Shown one piece after another: positions 1 to 5,640 of a stretch of DNA of 7,429 nucleotides. The notes under the pieces are model-generated. The model was not told the DNA's origin. It made no database searches and worked only from the letters and a program-made list of their open reading frames with translations. The translations under genes and the position numbers were made by a program. The stretch's first letter is position 1, and each line of letters opens with the position of its first letter. Source of the stretch: Sulfurovum sp. (GTDB taxonomy: Bacteria > Campylobacterota > Campylobacteria > Campylobacterales > Sulfurovaceae); contig JAGGRU010000192.1 of NCBI GenBank assembly GCA_021159425.1, forward strand, positions 1-7,429. The letters are read 5' to 3'.

Positions 1-360
1 GCACTTATGCTTGAAAACGGTGAAGGCTGTGAAGAGAACTTTTCAGAAGCGGCATTTTGGTATGAAGAAGCAGCAAAACGCAGCAATATCGAGGCGTTTA
101 ACAACTTGGCTGCTATGTTTAAAGAAGGTAGAGGGGTAGAACAGGATTATAAAAAAGCCTATACCCTTTTCAAAAAAGCAGCACTAGCAGGGAATGCATC
201 TGCACAGTTCAATCTCGGGGCACTTTACGATATGGGTCTGGGTTGTGATGAAGACAAAGAGAAAGCGATAGAATGGTGCAGAAAAGCTTCATTTCAGGGA
301 CATCAAAAAGCAAAAGATATAATGATGCGCATGCAAAATGACGGGCAGATCGTTTTTTAA
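1..360 (+). CDS. Sel1-repeat (SLR/TPR-like) protein, C-terminal part
   Basis: The reading frame is open from base 1, and the two codons before the first ATG (base 7) already fit a Sel1 repeat (Ala-Leu-Met-Leu-Glu-Asn-Gly), so the gene very probably starts upstream of the window. Visible are one partial and two further repeats of about 36 residues, with the family signatures G-x-G-[VC]-x-x-[DN]-[YF]-x-K/E-A, W/F-x-x-[EK]-A-A, and A-x-x-N-L-[GA]. Sel1 repeats fold as paired antiparallel helices forming a superhelix and act as protein-protein interaction scaffolds; many family members in Campylobacterota are secreted or periplasmic, but the N-terminus that would show a signal peptide is missing. 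The protein ends soon after the last repeat in a short polar tail. Its stop is one base from the stop of the convergent HAD gene. The partner and specific role cannot be read from this fragment. Confidence 0.85.
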   Translation, partial: ALMLENGEGCEENFSEAAFWYEEAAKRSNIEAFNNLAAMFKEGRGVEQDYKKAYTLFKKAALAGNASAQFNLGALYDMGLGCDEDKEKAIEWCRKASFQGHQKAKDIMMRMQNDGQIVF

Positions 361-361
361 T

Positions 362-985
362 CTATAACTTGTGCAACATCTCTTTTAAGTCTTGAACAGT
401 GCGTACTGCATCATTGTGATCAGTGAAGCCCCAGTCAACCATAATATAGGGTATATCGGCATTTTTACTTGCCATTTCGTCACGTGGTCCATCTCCTATG
501 AAGATAGATTTTTCATTAGAGTGACCTAAGTCATTAAGTATTTTATGAAGCATATCCGGATGAGGCTTGCCTTTTTCAACATCATCATAACAGGCAATAG
601 CATCAAAATGATCATACACATCAAGATGGGTAAGCGACTCAATGGTAGAACCTCTATAGGCATTGGTTGCCACGGCTAGTGCATGACCCCTGTCTTTAAG
701 ACTCTCCAGTAACTCTTTTATGCCATTATAGAGTACCAACTCGTTTTCATGGTTTTTAGTGTAATACTCAGAAAACCATCTTTCATGGTCTGCATCAAAA
801 GCTTCTGCATGGTAGAACGTTTTAGCAGGATTCAGTGTATGGTCATTTACCATTCTTAAAATAGACTCTTGCTCCATAGGCTCAAAACCCAGGTTTTTTC
901 GTACATAGTTAATAGCATTTGCTATGGTAAGGGATGAGTTTACCAGTGTACCGTCCATATCGAAAATGATCAGTTTCTGACTCAC
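362..985 (-). CDS. HAD-superfamily phosphatase, phosphoglycolate phosphatase-like
   Basis: This is a 207-residue cytoplasmic HAD hydrolase of the Gph/PGMB type. All four HAD motifs are present: motif I FDMDGTLVNS with nucleophile Asp9 and acid/base Asp11, motif II Thr107 (AVATNA), motif III Lys140 (GKPHPDM), and motif IV Asp165/Asp169 (IGDGPRDE). The stretch between motif I and motif II is a helical C1-type cap. The family uses Mg2+ and a phospho-aspartate intermediate to dephosphorylate small phosphometabolites; phosphoglycolate is the default guess, but the substrate cannot be set from sequence. The start is GTG, overlapping the TGA of the upstream PDC gene by four bases (GTGA), with an AGGAG ribosome site about seven bases before it, so translation is probably coupled. 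It is the last gene of the five-gene - strand operon. Confidence 0.9.
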   Translation of the reverse strand: MSQKLIIFDMDGTLVNSSLTIANAINYVRKNLGFEPMEQESILRMVNDHTLNPAKTFYHAEAFDADHERWFSEYYTKNHENELVLYNGIKELLESLKDRGHALAVATNAYRGSTIESLTHLDVYDHFDAIACYDDVEKGKPHPDMLHKILNDLGHSNEKSIFIGDGPRDEMASKNADIPYIMVDWGFTDHNDAVRTVQDLKEMLHKL

Positions 986-1890
986 CTTTTCTCCTCTTTT
1001 GTCGCTTTAATATAAATGGAAAGTGCTATGATGAGTGCAGTCACACCGCCAATGAGATAAACTGCATACAATAATTTGCTAGGATCGGTCAATGCAAATT
1101 TAAAGACAAGCATCAATGACTCAATGGAGAGTGCGATGATAATAGAACCTAAAAAGCGTACCATGGTTTGATGTGAATCACCTGAACCATGTCTTTTTTC
1201 CGCTCCCAAGACTTCTTCTTCAAAGATCGCTTTCACAAGATCCATGATCGCCAGGGAAAGAGTGAGAAGAATGGTAGATTTGAACATCAGGTTAATATCT
1301 ATTGCAGAAAAATCCAATCCAAAGTGCAAGAAACTTGACACACCTTTAATGAAAAGTAAGACCGCTACAGCAAAAAGTGCAAAAGAAAAAGCAGCATACA
1401 CAACCCTACTCACAGTTCCGAAGGTAGAGTCAATGGAACTTGGATGCACCATTTTGAGGATATTTTTGAGTGTGATATCGATACAGATAATGGCTAAAAC
1501 ATTATTGTCTTTATCATAGAGGGGAAAGGTTGCGGTGACAACTAGTTCATTACTTACAAGTGAAGGGTAAGGGTCTGTAAGCATGCAACGATGTTCTTCG
1601 AGTGTTTTGTAGTAATATGCCCTGTCAGATCTGTCATCACCCTTCCCAAATCCATTGAGTTTTGAAGTAGAGGAGATATTATTGACCATCTGAATACCAT
1701 TACCATCGATCGCATAGATCACTTCACTTTGAGGTAAAGCTTCTTTCAGATCTTTGATCTTTCCAATGACACTTTCAAGTGTACCACCATCCATACTTTG
1801 CGAGATATTACGACTCATAATGTAACAGAGGTATGCTCTGGCTTTAGTTCGTACCTGTGCGTATTCCTGTATCTCTTTAACAACTAACAT
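982..1890 (-). CDS. PDC-sensor membrane protein, PglG-like, four C-terminal TM helices
   Basis: The protein has 302 residues. Residues about 10-150 look like a PDC/Cache sensor fold: a helical start, then an Asp-Gly-Asn-Gly strand turn, an RSDRAYYYKTLE helix (the usual R-x-Y-Y ligand region), a PYPSLVSNE loop, a TFPLYDKDNN turn and a final AIICIDITL strand. Four hydrophobic helices follow at roughly 160-185, 203-225, 245-267 and 273-295, ending in a basic tail (KATKEEKR). There is no hydrophobic helix or signal peptide before the PDC part, and no kinase, cyclase, HAMP or chemotaxis output domain. The layout and length resemble proteins annotated as PglG, a general glycosylation pathway protein of unknown role in Campylobacter; that match is from memory and no other pgl gene is nearby. 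The ATG has a CAGGAG ribosome site eight bases upstream, directly against the psd stop codon. Confidence 0.75.
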   Translation of the reverse strand: MLVVKEIQEYAQVRTKARAYLCYIMSRNISQSMDGGTLESVIGKIKDLKEALPQSEVIYAIDGNGIQMVNNISSTSKLNGFGKGDDRSDRAYYYKTLEEHRCMLTDPYPSLVSNELVVTATFPLYDKDNNVLAIICIDITLKNILKMVHPSSIDSTFGTVSRVVYAAFSFALFAVAVLLFIKGVSSFLHFGLDFSAIDINLMFKSTILLTLSLAIMDLVKAIFEEEVLGAEKRHGSGDSHQTMVRFLGSIIIALSIESLMLVFKFALTDPSKLLYAVYLIGGVTALIIALSIYIKATKEEKR

Positions 1891-1903
1891 AACAACTCTC
1901 CTG

Positions 1904-2719
1904 TTATTGGATTTTTCCTAAAACATCAGTAAATGACACTTTTTGGTTAATAGCTACTTCAGGGACAATACTTCCTTTTTGAGAGAAAGTCAAGATGGTA
2001 GAACCCATTTCAAACCAGCCATAGAAATCTCCTCTCTCCACCCATAGATCTTCATACTCATAGTGAACAGGCTCTCTGATCTCTGAGTTGGTTCTTACCT
2101 TTTCTTCAAAGGTCACAACCATTTGACCTACATTCAGGGCTGCTACAAGTACGAGTATCTGCGTTCTGCCTTTATCATCTTCACACTCTATGATCACTCT
2201 TTCATTTTCTATAAAAAGATCCACTTTATTACGAAGCAATGGAAAATTTACAGGGTAGTGTTTACCCGGGATATGTGTTAAAGAGTTGATCTTGAGGCGC
2301 ATTGGCATATGATAACGGTGATAATCTTTAGGAGAAAGATAGAAATTGATGAACTCCCCTCCTTCTACTCTGCTCACTGCATCTTTATGGTATTCACCAA
2401 ATAATTCTTCAATACTGTAACTCATCCCTTTGATCTGATACGCTTTACCATCTCTGATGGTTCCTGCATCAGAAATAAGTGCATCTGCACCTGAGATGAA
2501 TACATTCTCATCTTCCGGCAGTGCTCTGGGTGTTTCCAGTGCTCTGGTAAAAAGCTTATTGAGTGTTTTATAAGAGTTAGGCTCTCTGAACTCACTCATA
2601 TCAAGTCCCATGAGTTTGACATAAGAGTTATTGATAAAATTTTGTATGGATGAGGGGAATTCTTTGCTTGCGAATTTTCCAAATCCACTGGAGATAAGAG
2701 AAGTATAATGCTTACTCAT
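1904..2719 (-). CDS. psd: phosphatidylserine decarboxylase proenzyme
   Basis: Psd converts phosphatidylserine to phosphatidylethanolamine at the inner membrane. The proenzyme cuts itself before a serine, which becomes the pyruvoyl group of the small alpha chain. The sequence shows the histidine motif FYLSPKDYHRYHMP (His134 and His137), the PGKHYPVN segment, and the cleavage motif EMGSTIL with Ser240 (codon 2002-2000), leaving an alpha chain of about 32 residues. The usual S-P-x-D-G aspartate motif reads S-G-A-D-A (Asp79): the catalytic Asp is kept and its neighbours differ. The chosen start is the ATG at 2719 (271 residues), preceded by AAGGGA. A TTG at 2734 would add five residues but lacks a good ribosome site. 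The chosen start overlaps the upstream ferritin-like gene by eight bases. No phosphatidylserine synthase is in the window. Confidence 0.92.
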   Translation of the reverse strand: MSKHYTSLISSGFGKFASKEFPSSIQNFINNSYVKLMGLDMSEFREPNSYKTLNKLFTRALETPRALPEDENVFISGADALISDAGTIRDGKAYQIKGMSYSIEELFGEYHKDAVSRVEGGEFINFYLSPKDYHRYHMPMRLKINSLTHIPGKHYPVNFPLLRNKVDLFIENERVIIECEDDKGRTQILVLVAALNVGQMVVTFEEKVRTNSEIREPVHYEYEDLWVERGDFYGWFEMGSTILTFSQKGSIVPEVAINQKVSFTDVLGKIQ

Positions 2720-3545
2720 TATTTCCCTTTTCAAAATGTTTCAAAGCATCTTCCATAAGAGAAATATGGTAATTTTCCTGATGATTAATAAAGTCAAAGA
2801 ATTTTTCCAACTCTGGACTGTCTTTGGATACTGCTTCTGCAAGCCTTATGCACTCCTCTTTTGCCAACAACTCTTCATTGATACCATCTTTAAGAAACTG
2901 TACTACATCCTCAACCTGATATATCTCTTTCATAATGAGACGAGGTACAGCAAGTATCCCCATTTTTGCACCCATCTCTCCAAAACTTTTCAAGTGGAAG
3001 AAACTCTCATCAATGAGTATTTGGAAAATTCTATTCATATAAGCGTCAGAACTGTGTGCTTTAAGATAGTTGTAGATCATAATGAGTTCATACTCTTTAT
3101 AGGTTTCTTCAAAAAGGAAAAGCGTTAATGCATCAGTTGCTTCTTCAGTCAAGTCTATACCCGGGAATTTACGCTCCATAGCGAATGCTGTGATATCTTC
3201 ATCTTCCATATGCATTAAAACATCCCTCATATATGTAATATCTGTAGCAATTCGTGCATTAAGATGTTTATCGGGTGAGCTTAAAAGCTGCAGATCGATC
3301 TCGTTTAATCTTTTTTCTATATCACGCAGGAGATCAGAGAGTTTTGCTACTTTTATGGGAATGGCATCTCTGTCATAGTTATAGGTTTCACCTAATTCGA
3401 TCAGTTCATTTTCAAGCCAGGTAAAATGTCTAAAGAGGATATCTGAGAAATCAAAAAGTACTTGTTTGTTTTCAGTTTTACTCATAAAGCCTGCCATAAG
3501 TGTTGCAAGCCATGCTTCGTGTGTTTTTATCATTAGTGTTTTCAT
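2712..3545 (-). CDS. ferritin-like helical protein, possible iron-binding
   Basis: This is a 277-residue, almost all-helical soluble protein without signal peptide or membrane helix. I do not recognise a named gene. The N-terminal part (about 28-125) contains a helix with RHFTWLENEL and a long helix with YMRDVLMHMEDED. The C-terminal half resembles a ferritin/rubrerythrin-type four-helix bundle with carboxylate and histidine positions in each helix: EETYKEYELIMIYNYL (Glu153 region), IDESFFHLKSFGEM (Glu180/His184), NEELLAKEE (Glu230/231), and NHQENYHISLMEDAL (Glu257-x-x-His260). That spacing suggests a di-iron site, though the second helix is E-x3-H rather than the classical E-x2-H. It starts one base after the stop of the Fe-S scaffold gene, with a GGAAGGA ribosome site, so iron storage, iron supply or oxidant sensing linked to that scaffold is a reasonable inference, not a demonstrated role. 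Confidence 0.65.
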   Translation of the reverse strand: MKTLMIKTHEAWLATLMAGFMSKTENKQVLFDFSDILFRHFTWLENELIELGETYNYDRDAIPIKVAKLSDLLRDIEKRLNEIDLQLLSSPDKHLNARIATDITYMRDVLMHMEDEDITAFAMERKFPGIDLTEEATDALTLFLFEETYKEYELIMIYNYLKAHSSDAYMNRIFQILIDESFFHLKSFGEMGAKMGILAVPRLIMKEIYQVEDVVQFLKDGINEELLAKEECIRLAEAVSKDSPELEKFFDFINHQENYHISLMEDALKHFEKGNNE

Positions 3546-3546
3546 A

Positions 3547-4035
3547 TTATTTTCCTTCCTCTTGACTATTTAATGTTTCTGTAAACTCCTCTTTTGGTAC
3601 ACAGGAGTTTACAATTTTGTAAGTGATCACAGGATAGTCCGGATCACTTTCTCTTTTTTCGTAAGTATCGACTGCCGCTTTTATGGCTAAAGCCACCATT
3701 TCAGAACATGCAGCATCTTCAGGAGGAAGTCTGTCCAGCAGTTTCATTGTTGCCTCAACTAAATTCTGAACACCCTTAAAGTTAAGACCTTTGGCTTCTT
3801 CAGTCAACATAGAACCTGCGACCACTGTTGTTGTACATCCTATGGCTTGAAAGCGTATATCTTCAACATAAGGGTTGGTTTCATCTTTTCCTACCTTGAT
3901 ATACATAGCTACCTTTTCACCATTTTCAGGATTTTTACCTATACCCTGAGTATCAGCACCTTCTAAAGTACCGTAATTCTTAGGGTTCATCATATGTTCT
4001 ATAAGTTGTGCATCCATTGACATTTTAAATTCCAT
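3547..4035 (-). CDS. IscU/NifU N-terminal-type Fe-S scaffold homologue, variant cysteine set
   Basis: This 162-residue protein has the IscU fold signatures: the HMMNPKNYGTLE start (family H-x-x-N-P-x-N-x-G), an AIGCTTTVVAGSMLTE motif with Cys67, and LPPEDAACSEMVALAIKAAV with Cys110. These match the second and third cluster-ligand cysteines of IscU. The first ligand motif, normally P-x-C-G-D, reads P-E-N-G-E, so Cys is replaced by Asn38 and the neighbouring Asp by Glu40. A further cysteine, Cys145, sits in the C-terminal tail (VNSCVPKEE). No NifU C-terminal (Nfu) or ferredoxin domain is present. It is the first gene of the operon. The ATG at 4035 has no clear ribosome site; the in-frame ATG at 4023, preceded by GGAA, is a possible alternative start. 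It is probably a paralogue with altered cluster handling rather than the general housekeeping scaffold. Confidence 0.88.
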   Translation of the reverse strand: MEFKMSMDAQLIEHMMNPKNYGTLEGADTQGIGKNPENGEKVAMYIKVGKDETNPYVEDIRFQAIGCTTTVVAGSMLTEEAKGLNFKGVQNLVEATMKLLDRLPPEDAACSEMVALAIKAAVDTYEKRESDPDYPVITYKIVNSCVPKEEFTETLNSQEEGK

Positions 4036-4052
4036 TTATTTAATTTTAAATT

Positions 4053-4058
4053 ATTATA
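4053..4058 (-). promoter_or_regulatory. extended -10 box of the five-gene operon
   Basis: Read on the - strand the bases give TGG-TATAAT, a perfect -10 hexamer with the TGn extension. No good -35 hexamer lies 16-18 bases upstream, which fits the common pattern of epsilonproteobacterial housekeeping promoters. Transcription would start near 4046, leaving a very short leader before the ATG at 4035, or about 23 bases before the alternative ATG at 4023. Confidence 0.55.
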
Positions 4059-4144
4059 CCATTTGTGATTGAGAGTTACGATGCAGGGGGTTCTATTTAT
4101 GTGAAATACGGTACTATTCTCTACTTAATCACCAAAGGGAAACC

Positions 4145-4882
4145 ATGCCTGCATACGTACTATTTGACACCGAAACCACAGGAAATCAAGAGCAAGACCG
4201 CATCATACAGGTTGGAGCTATGATCGTACATTCAAAAGACAATATTGAAATTTTTGATGAACTCTGTTCTGCGCCTGTTCCTATTGGTGTAGAAGCGATG
4301 GAAGTACATAATATTACTCCCGATGTCATAGAAAACCAGCCACCTTACTCTGAAACTGCTTTTTCCAAAAAAGTGCTGGAGTTAAATCAAAAAGAGAATT
4401 ACCTCATTGCGCATAATATCTCTTTTGACTTGGGAATGATAGAAAAAGAGGGTTTTACAAATAACTATACACTCATAGACACGGTTCGCTGTGCAAGACA
4501 TTTGCTTCCCGACAGTCCCTACCACAGACTTCAATACCTGCGCTACTCTTTGGAACTCTACAAAACAGAACAGGCAGAAGCAGCCAAAATTGGCATTACC
4601 ATTAAAGCCCATGATGCCATAGGTGATGTACTTGTTATGAAACTCCTGCTCTCAAAACTTGTACAGTTAACACAAGAGAATTTCCCTGGTGTAAATCCAA
4701 TGCAAAAAATGGCTGAACTTACTCAAACGCCTGTCATGATGAAAACATTTAAATTTGGTAAATACAAAGGCAGAGAGATAGAAGATATAGCCAAAGAAGA
4801 CATGGGCTATATCAAATGGATGAGAAAAAACATGGATCTTGATGAAGATATGGAGTTTACTTTGGATTCTTATTTAGGGTAA
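4145..4882 (+). CDS. DEDDh 3'-5' exonuclease with exonuclease X-like C-terminal domain
   Basis: This 245-residue protein of the DnaQ/RNase T superfamily hydrolyses nucleic acid from the 3' end with two metal ions. All five catalytic residues are visible: Exo I FDTETTG (Asp8, Glu10), Exo II AHNISFDLGMI (Asp95), and Exo III AHDAIGDV (His156, Asp161), which makes it the DEDDh subtype. Residues about 198-245 (FKFGKYKGREIEDIA followed by YIKWMRKN) match the small C-terminal module of exodeoxyribonuclease X-type proteins. It is therefore more likely a free-standing DNA repair exonuclease than the polymerase III epsilon subunit. The ATG follows an AAAGGGA ribosome site. It is divergent from the Fe-S scaffold operon across 109 bp; no strong promoter is evident there (TACTAT at 4112-4117 is the best -10 candidate). 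No terminator is seen after it. Confidence 0.9.
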   Translation: MPAYVLFDTETTGNQEQDRIIQVGAMIVHSKDNIEIFDELCSAPVPIGVEAMEVHNITPDVIENQPPYSETAFSKKVLELNQKENYLIAHNISFDLGMIEKEGFTNNYTLIDTVRCARHLLPDSPYHRLQYLRYSLELYKTEQAEAAKIGITIKAHDAIGDVLVMKLLLSKLVQLTQENFPGVNPMQKMAELTQTPVMMKTFKFGKYKGREIEDIAKEDMGYIKWMRKNMDLDEDMEFTLDSYLG

Positions 4883-4892
4883 GATTATTATC

Positions 4893-4921
4893 TTGACAAT
4901 AAACTCATATTTATATATAAT
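4893..4921 (+). promoter_or_regulatory. consensus sigma-70 promoter of the toxin-antitoxin operon
   Basis: TTGACA at 4893-4898 and TATAAT at 4916-4921 are separated by exactly 17 bases, a perfect match to the consensus in both hexamers. The start point would be near 4928, giving a leader of about 24 bases to the antitoxin ATG at 4952. It starts 11 bases after the exonuclease stop, so the module has its own strong promoter. Toxin-antitoxin operons commonly pair a strong promoter with repression by their own complex. Confidence 0.8.
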
Positions 4922-4940
4922 AAAATTACATTTATATAAA
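4909..4940 (+). promoter_or_regulatory. possible antitoxin operator: two AT palindromes
   Basis: Two perfect 10-bp palindromes, TTATATATAA (4911-4920) and TTTATATAAA (4931-4940), have centres 20 bases apart, about two helical turns. They also form a direct repeat ATTTATATA at 4909-4917 and 4930-4938. The first overlaps the -10 box and the second lies between the start point and the ribosome site. Phd/YefM antitoxins repress their own operons by binding paired short palindromes, so an operator is plausible, but the region is almost pure A/T and chance is a real alternative. Confidence 0.35.
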
Positions 4941-4951
4941 AGGATTATTTT

Positions 4952-5203
4952 ATGTATAGCATATCTATAGGTGAAATACAAAAAAACATTACACTGATAA
5001 CAAAACTTACAGAAGCCATCACCATAGTAGATAAGCGTAAAAACAAAGATGTAGCTATTGTTTACCCTGTTAAAAAACATTCTATTATTGCTTCATTGGC
5101 AGGCAAATATAAAGATAAAGTAGAAAAAGTAGATGACCTTGAAATGGTAAAAGAAAAAGCCATGAAACAGGCAATGGGTGAGAAATATGACTTACCTCAT
5201 TGA
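4952..5203 (+). CDS. Phd/YefM-like antitoxin
   Basis: This is an 83-residue protein. The N-terminal half (YSISIGEIQKNITLITKL, then ITIVDKRKNKDVAIVYP) follows the Phd/YefM fold, in which an N-terminal strand and helix dimerise and bind DNA and the K-x-x-x-x-V-A-V/I-V-x-P strand is typical. The second half is charged and helical (residues about 45-83, rich in Lys and Glu), as expected for the toxin-neutralising segment that folds on its partner. The ATG has an AAGGA ribosome site seven bases upstream. Its TGA lies inside the toxin gene, with a 17-base overlap, so the two proteins are translationally coupled. Family assignment is from motif and context; the exact antitoxin subfamily is less certain. 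Confidence 0.82.
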   Translation: MYSISIGEIQKNITLITKLTEAITIVDKRKNKDVAIVYPVKKHSIIASLAGKYKDKVEKVDDLEMVKEKAMKQAMGEKYDLPH

Positions 5204-5564
5204 TACTAATGTCATCATACGTTTTCTGGTTGGTGACCATCCTGAACATTTAGCCATAGCTACAGAGATCTTTACTAAAATCGAACAAGGAGAATATGAA
5301 GTTGAAATTCTTGAATCTGTAATGATGGAAGTCCTTTTTGTTTTGACTAAATTCTACAAACTTCCAAAAACTAACGTAATTGAAGATTTGAAAAAAATCA
5401 TTGCTCTTAGGGGTGTTGTTGGTGATAAAGTTCTGCTTATTGAGACATTGAATATTGTCGAAACAAAAAACATAGATTTTGTTGATGCTTTGATCTGTGC
5501 GAAGAGTCGCTTGCAAGGGTATGGGAAATTGAGTTTTGATAAAGATGTAAATCATAAATGCTAA
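5187..5564 (+). CDS. PIN-domain RNase toxin (VapC-like)
   Basis: This is a 125-residue PIN-domain protein, the expected length for a type II toxin. The acidic metal-binding residues are present: Asp6 in LIDTNVIIRFL, Glu48 in MMEVLFVL, Asp100 (with Asp97) in IDFVDALICA, and Asp118 in LSFDKD. PIN toxins are Mg2+/Mn2+-dependent endoribonucleases that cut tRNA or other RNAs and stop growth until bound by antitoxin; the target cannot be told here. I chose the ATG at 5187, preceded by GGGTGA, because it puts the LIDTN motif at the usual distance from the N-terminus. A GTG at 5178 would add three residues. The preceding antitoxin gene overlaps it by 17 bases. Catalytic residues are intact, so it is probably active. 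Confidence 0.88.
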   Translation: MTYLIDTNVIIRFLVGDHPEHLAIATEIFTKIEQGEYEVEILESVMMEVLFVLTKFYKLPKTNVIEDLKKIIALRGVVGDKVLLIETLNIVETKNIDFVDALICAKSRLQGYGKLSFDKDVNHKC

Positions 5565-5576
5565 CAAGCTGTAAGC

Positions 5577-5605
5577 TCTACAACTTAATAAAACTATACT
5601 ATAAT
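5577..5605 (+). promoter_or_regulatory. promoter of the hemolysin III-family gene
   Basis: TATAAT at 5600-5605 is a perfect -10 hexamer, and TCTACA at 5577-5582, 17 bases upstream, matches four of six -35 positions. Transcription would start near 5612, leaving a leader of about 29 bases to the ATG at 5641. This suggests the downstream gene does not depend on the toxin-antitoxin promoter. Confidence 0.55.
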
Positions 5606-5640
5606 TGATAAAACTTACAAATCCGGACAAAGGTGTAACT

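Noticed and set aside
2736..3128. A 130-codon open frame on the + strand
   Set aside because: It is the antisense of the ferritin-like gene. The translation is Phe/Cys-rich with no family signature, and it has no ribosome site.
4112..4117. TACTAT as -10 box of the exonuclease gene
   Set aside because: It is only a partial match, with no TGn extension and no -35 hexamer at a suitable distance. It was kept as a remark in the gene entry rather than as a feature.
4036..4144. Possible small RNA or riboswitch in the divergent intergenic region
   Set aside because: The region is 109 bp and the - strand leader is very short. I saw no stable stem set or known aptamer pattern.
4881..4894. Small hairpin AAGAT-TATT-ATCTT after the exonuclease stop
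   Set aside because: The stem has five pairs with only one G-C pair and no T-run follows, so it is too weak to be a terminator.
5566..5586. Stem-loop after the PIN toxin (AAGCTGTA, five-base loop, TACAACTT)
   Set aside because: It has one mismatch and no T-run on either strand, so it does not make an intrinsic terminator. Its right arm also overlaps the -35 region of the next promoter.
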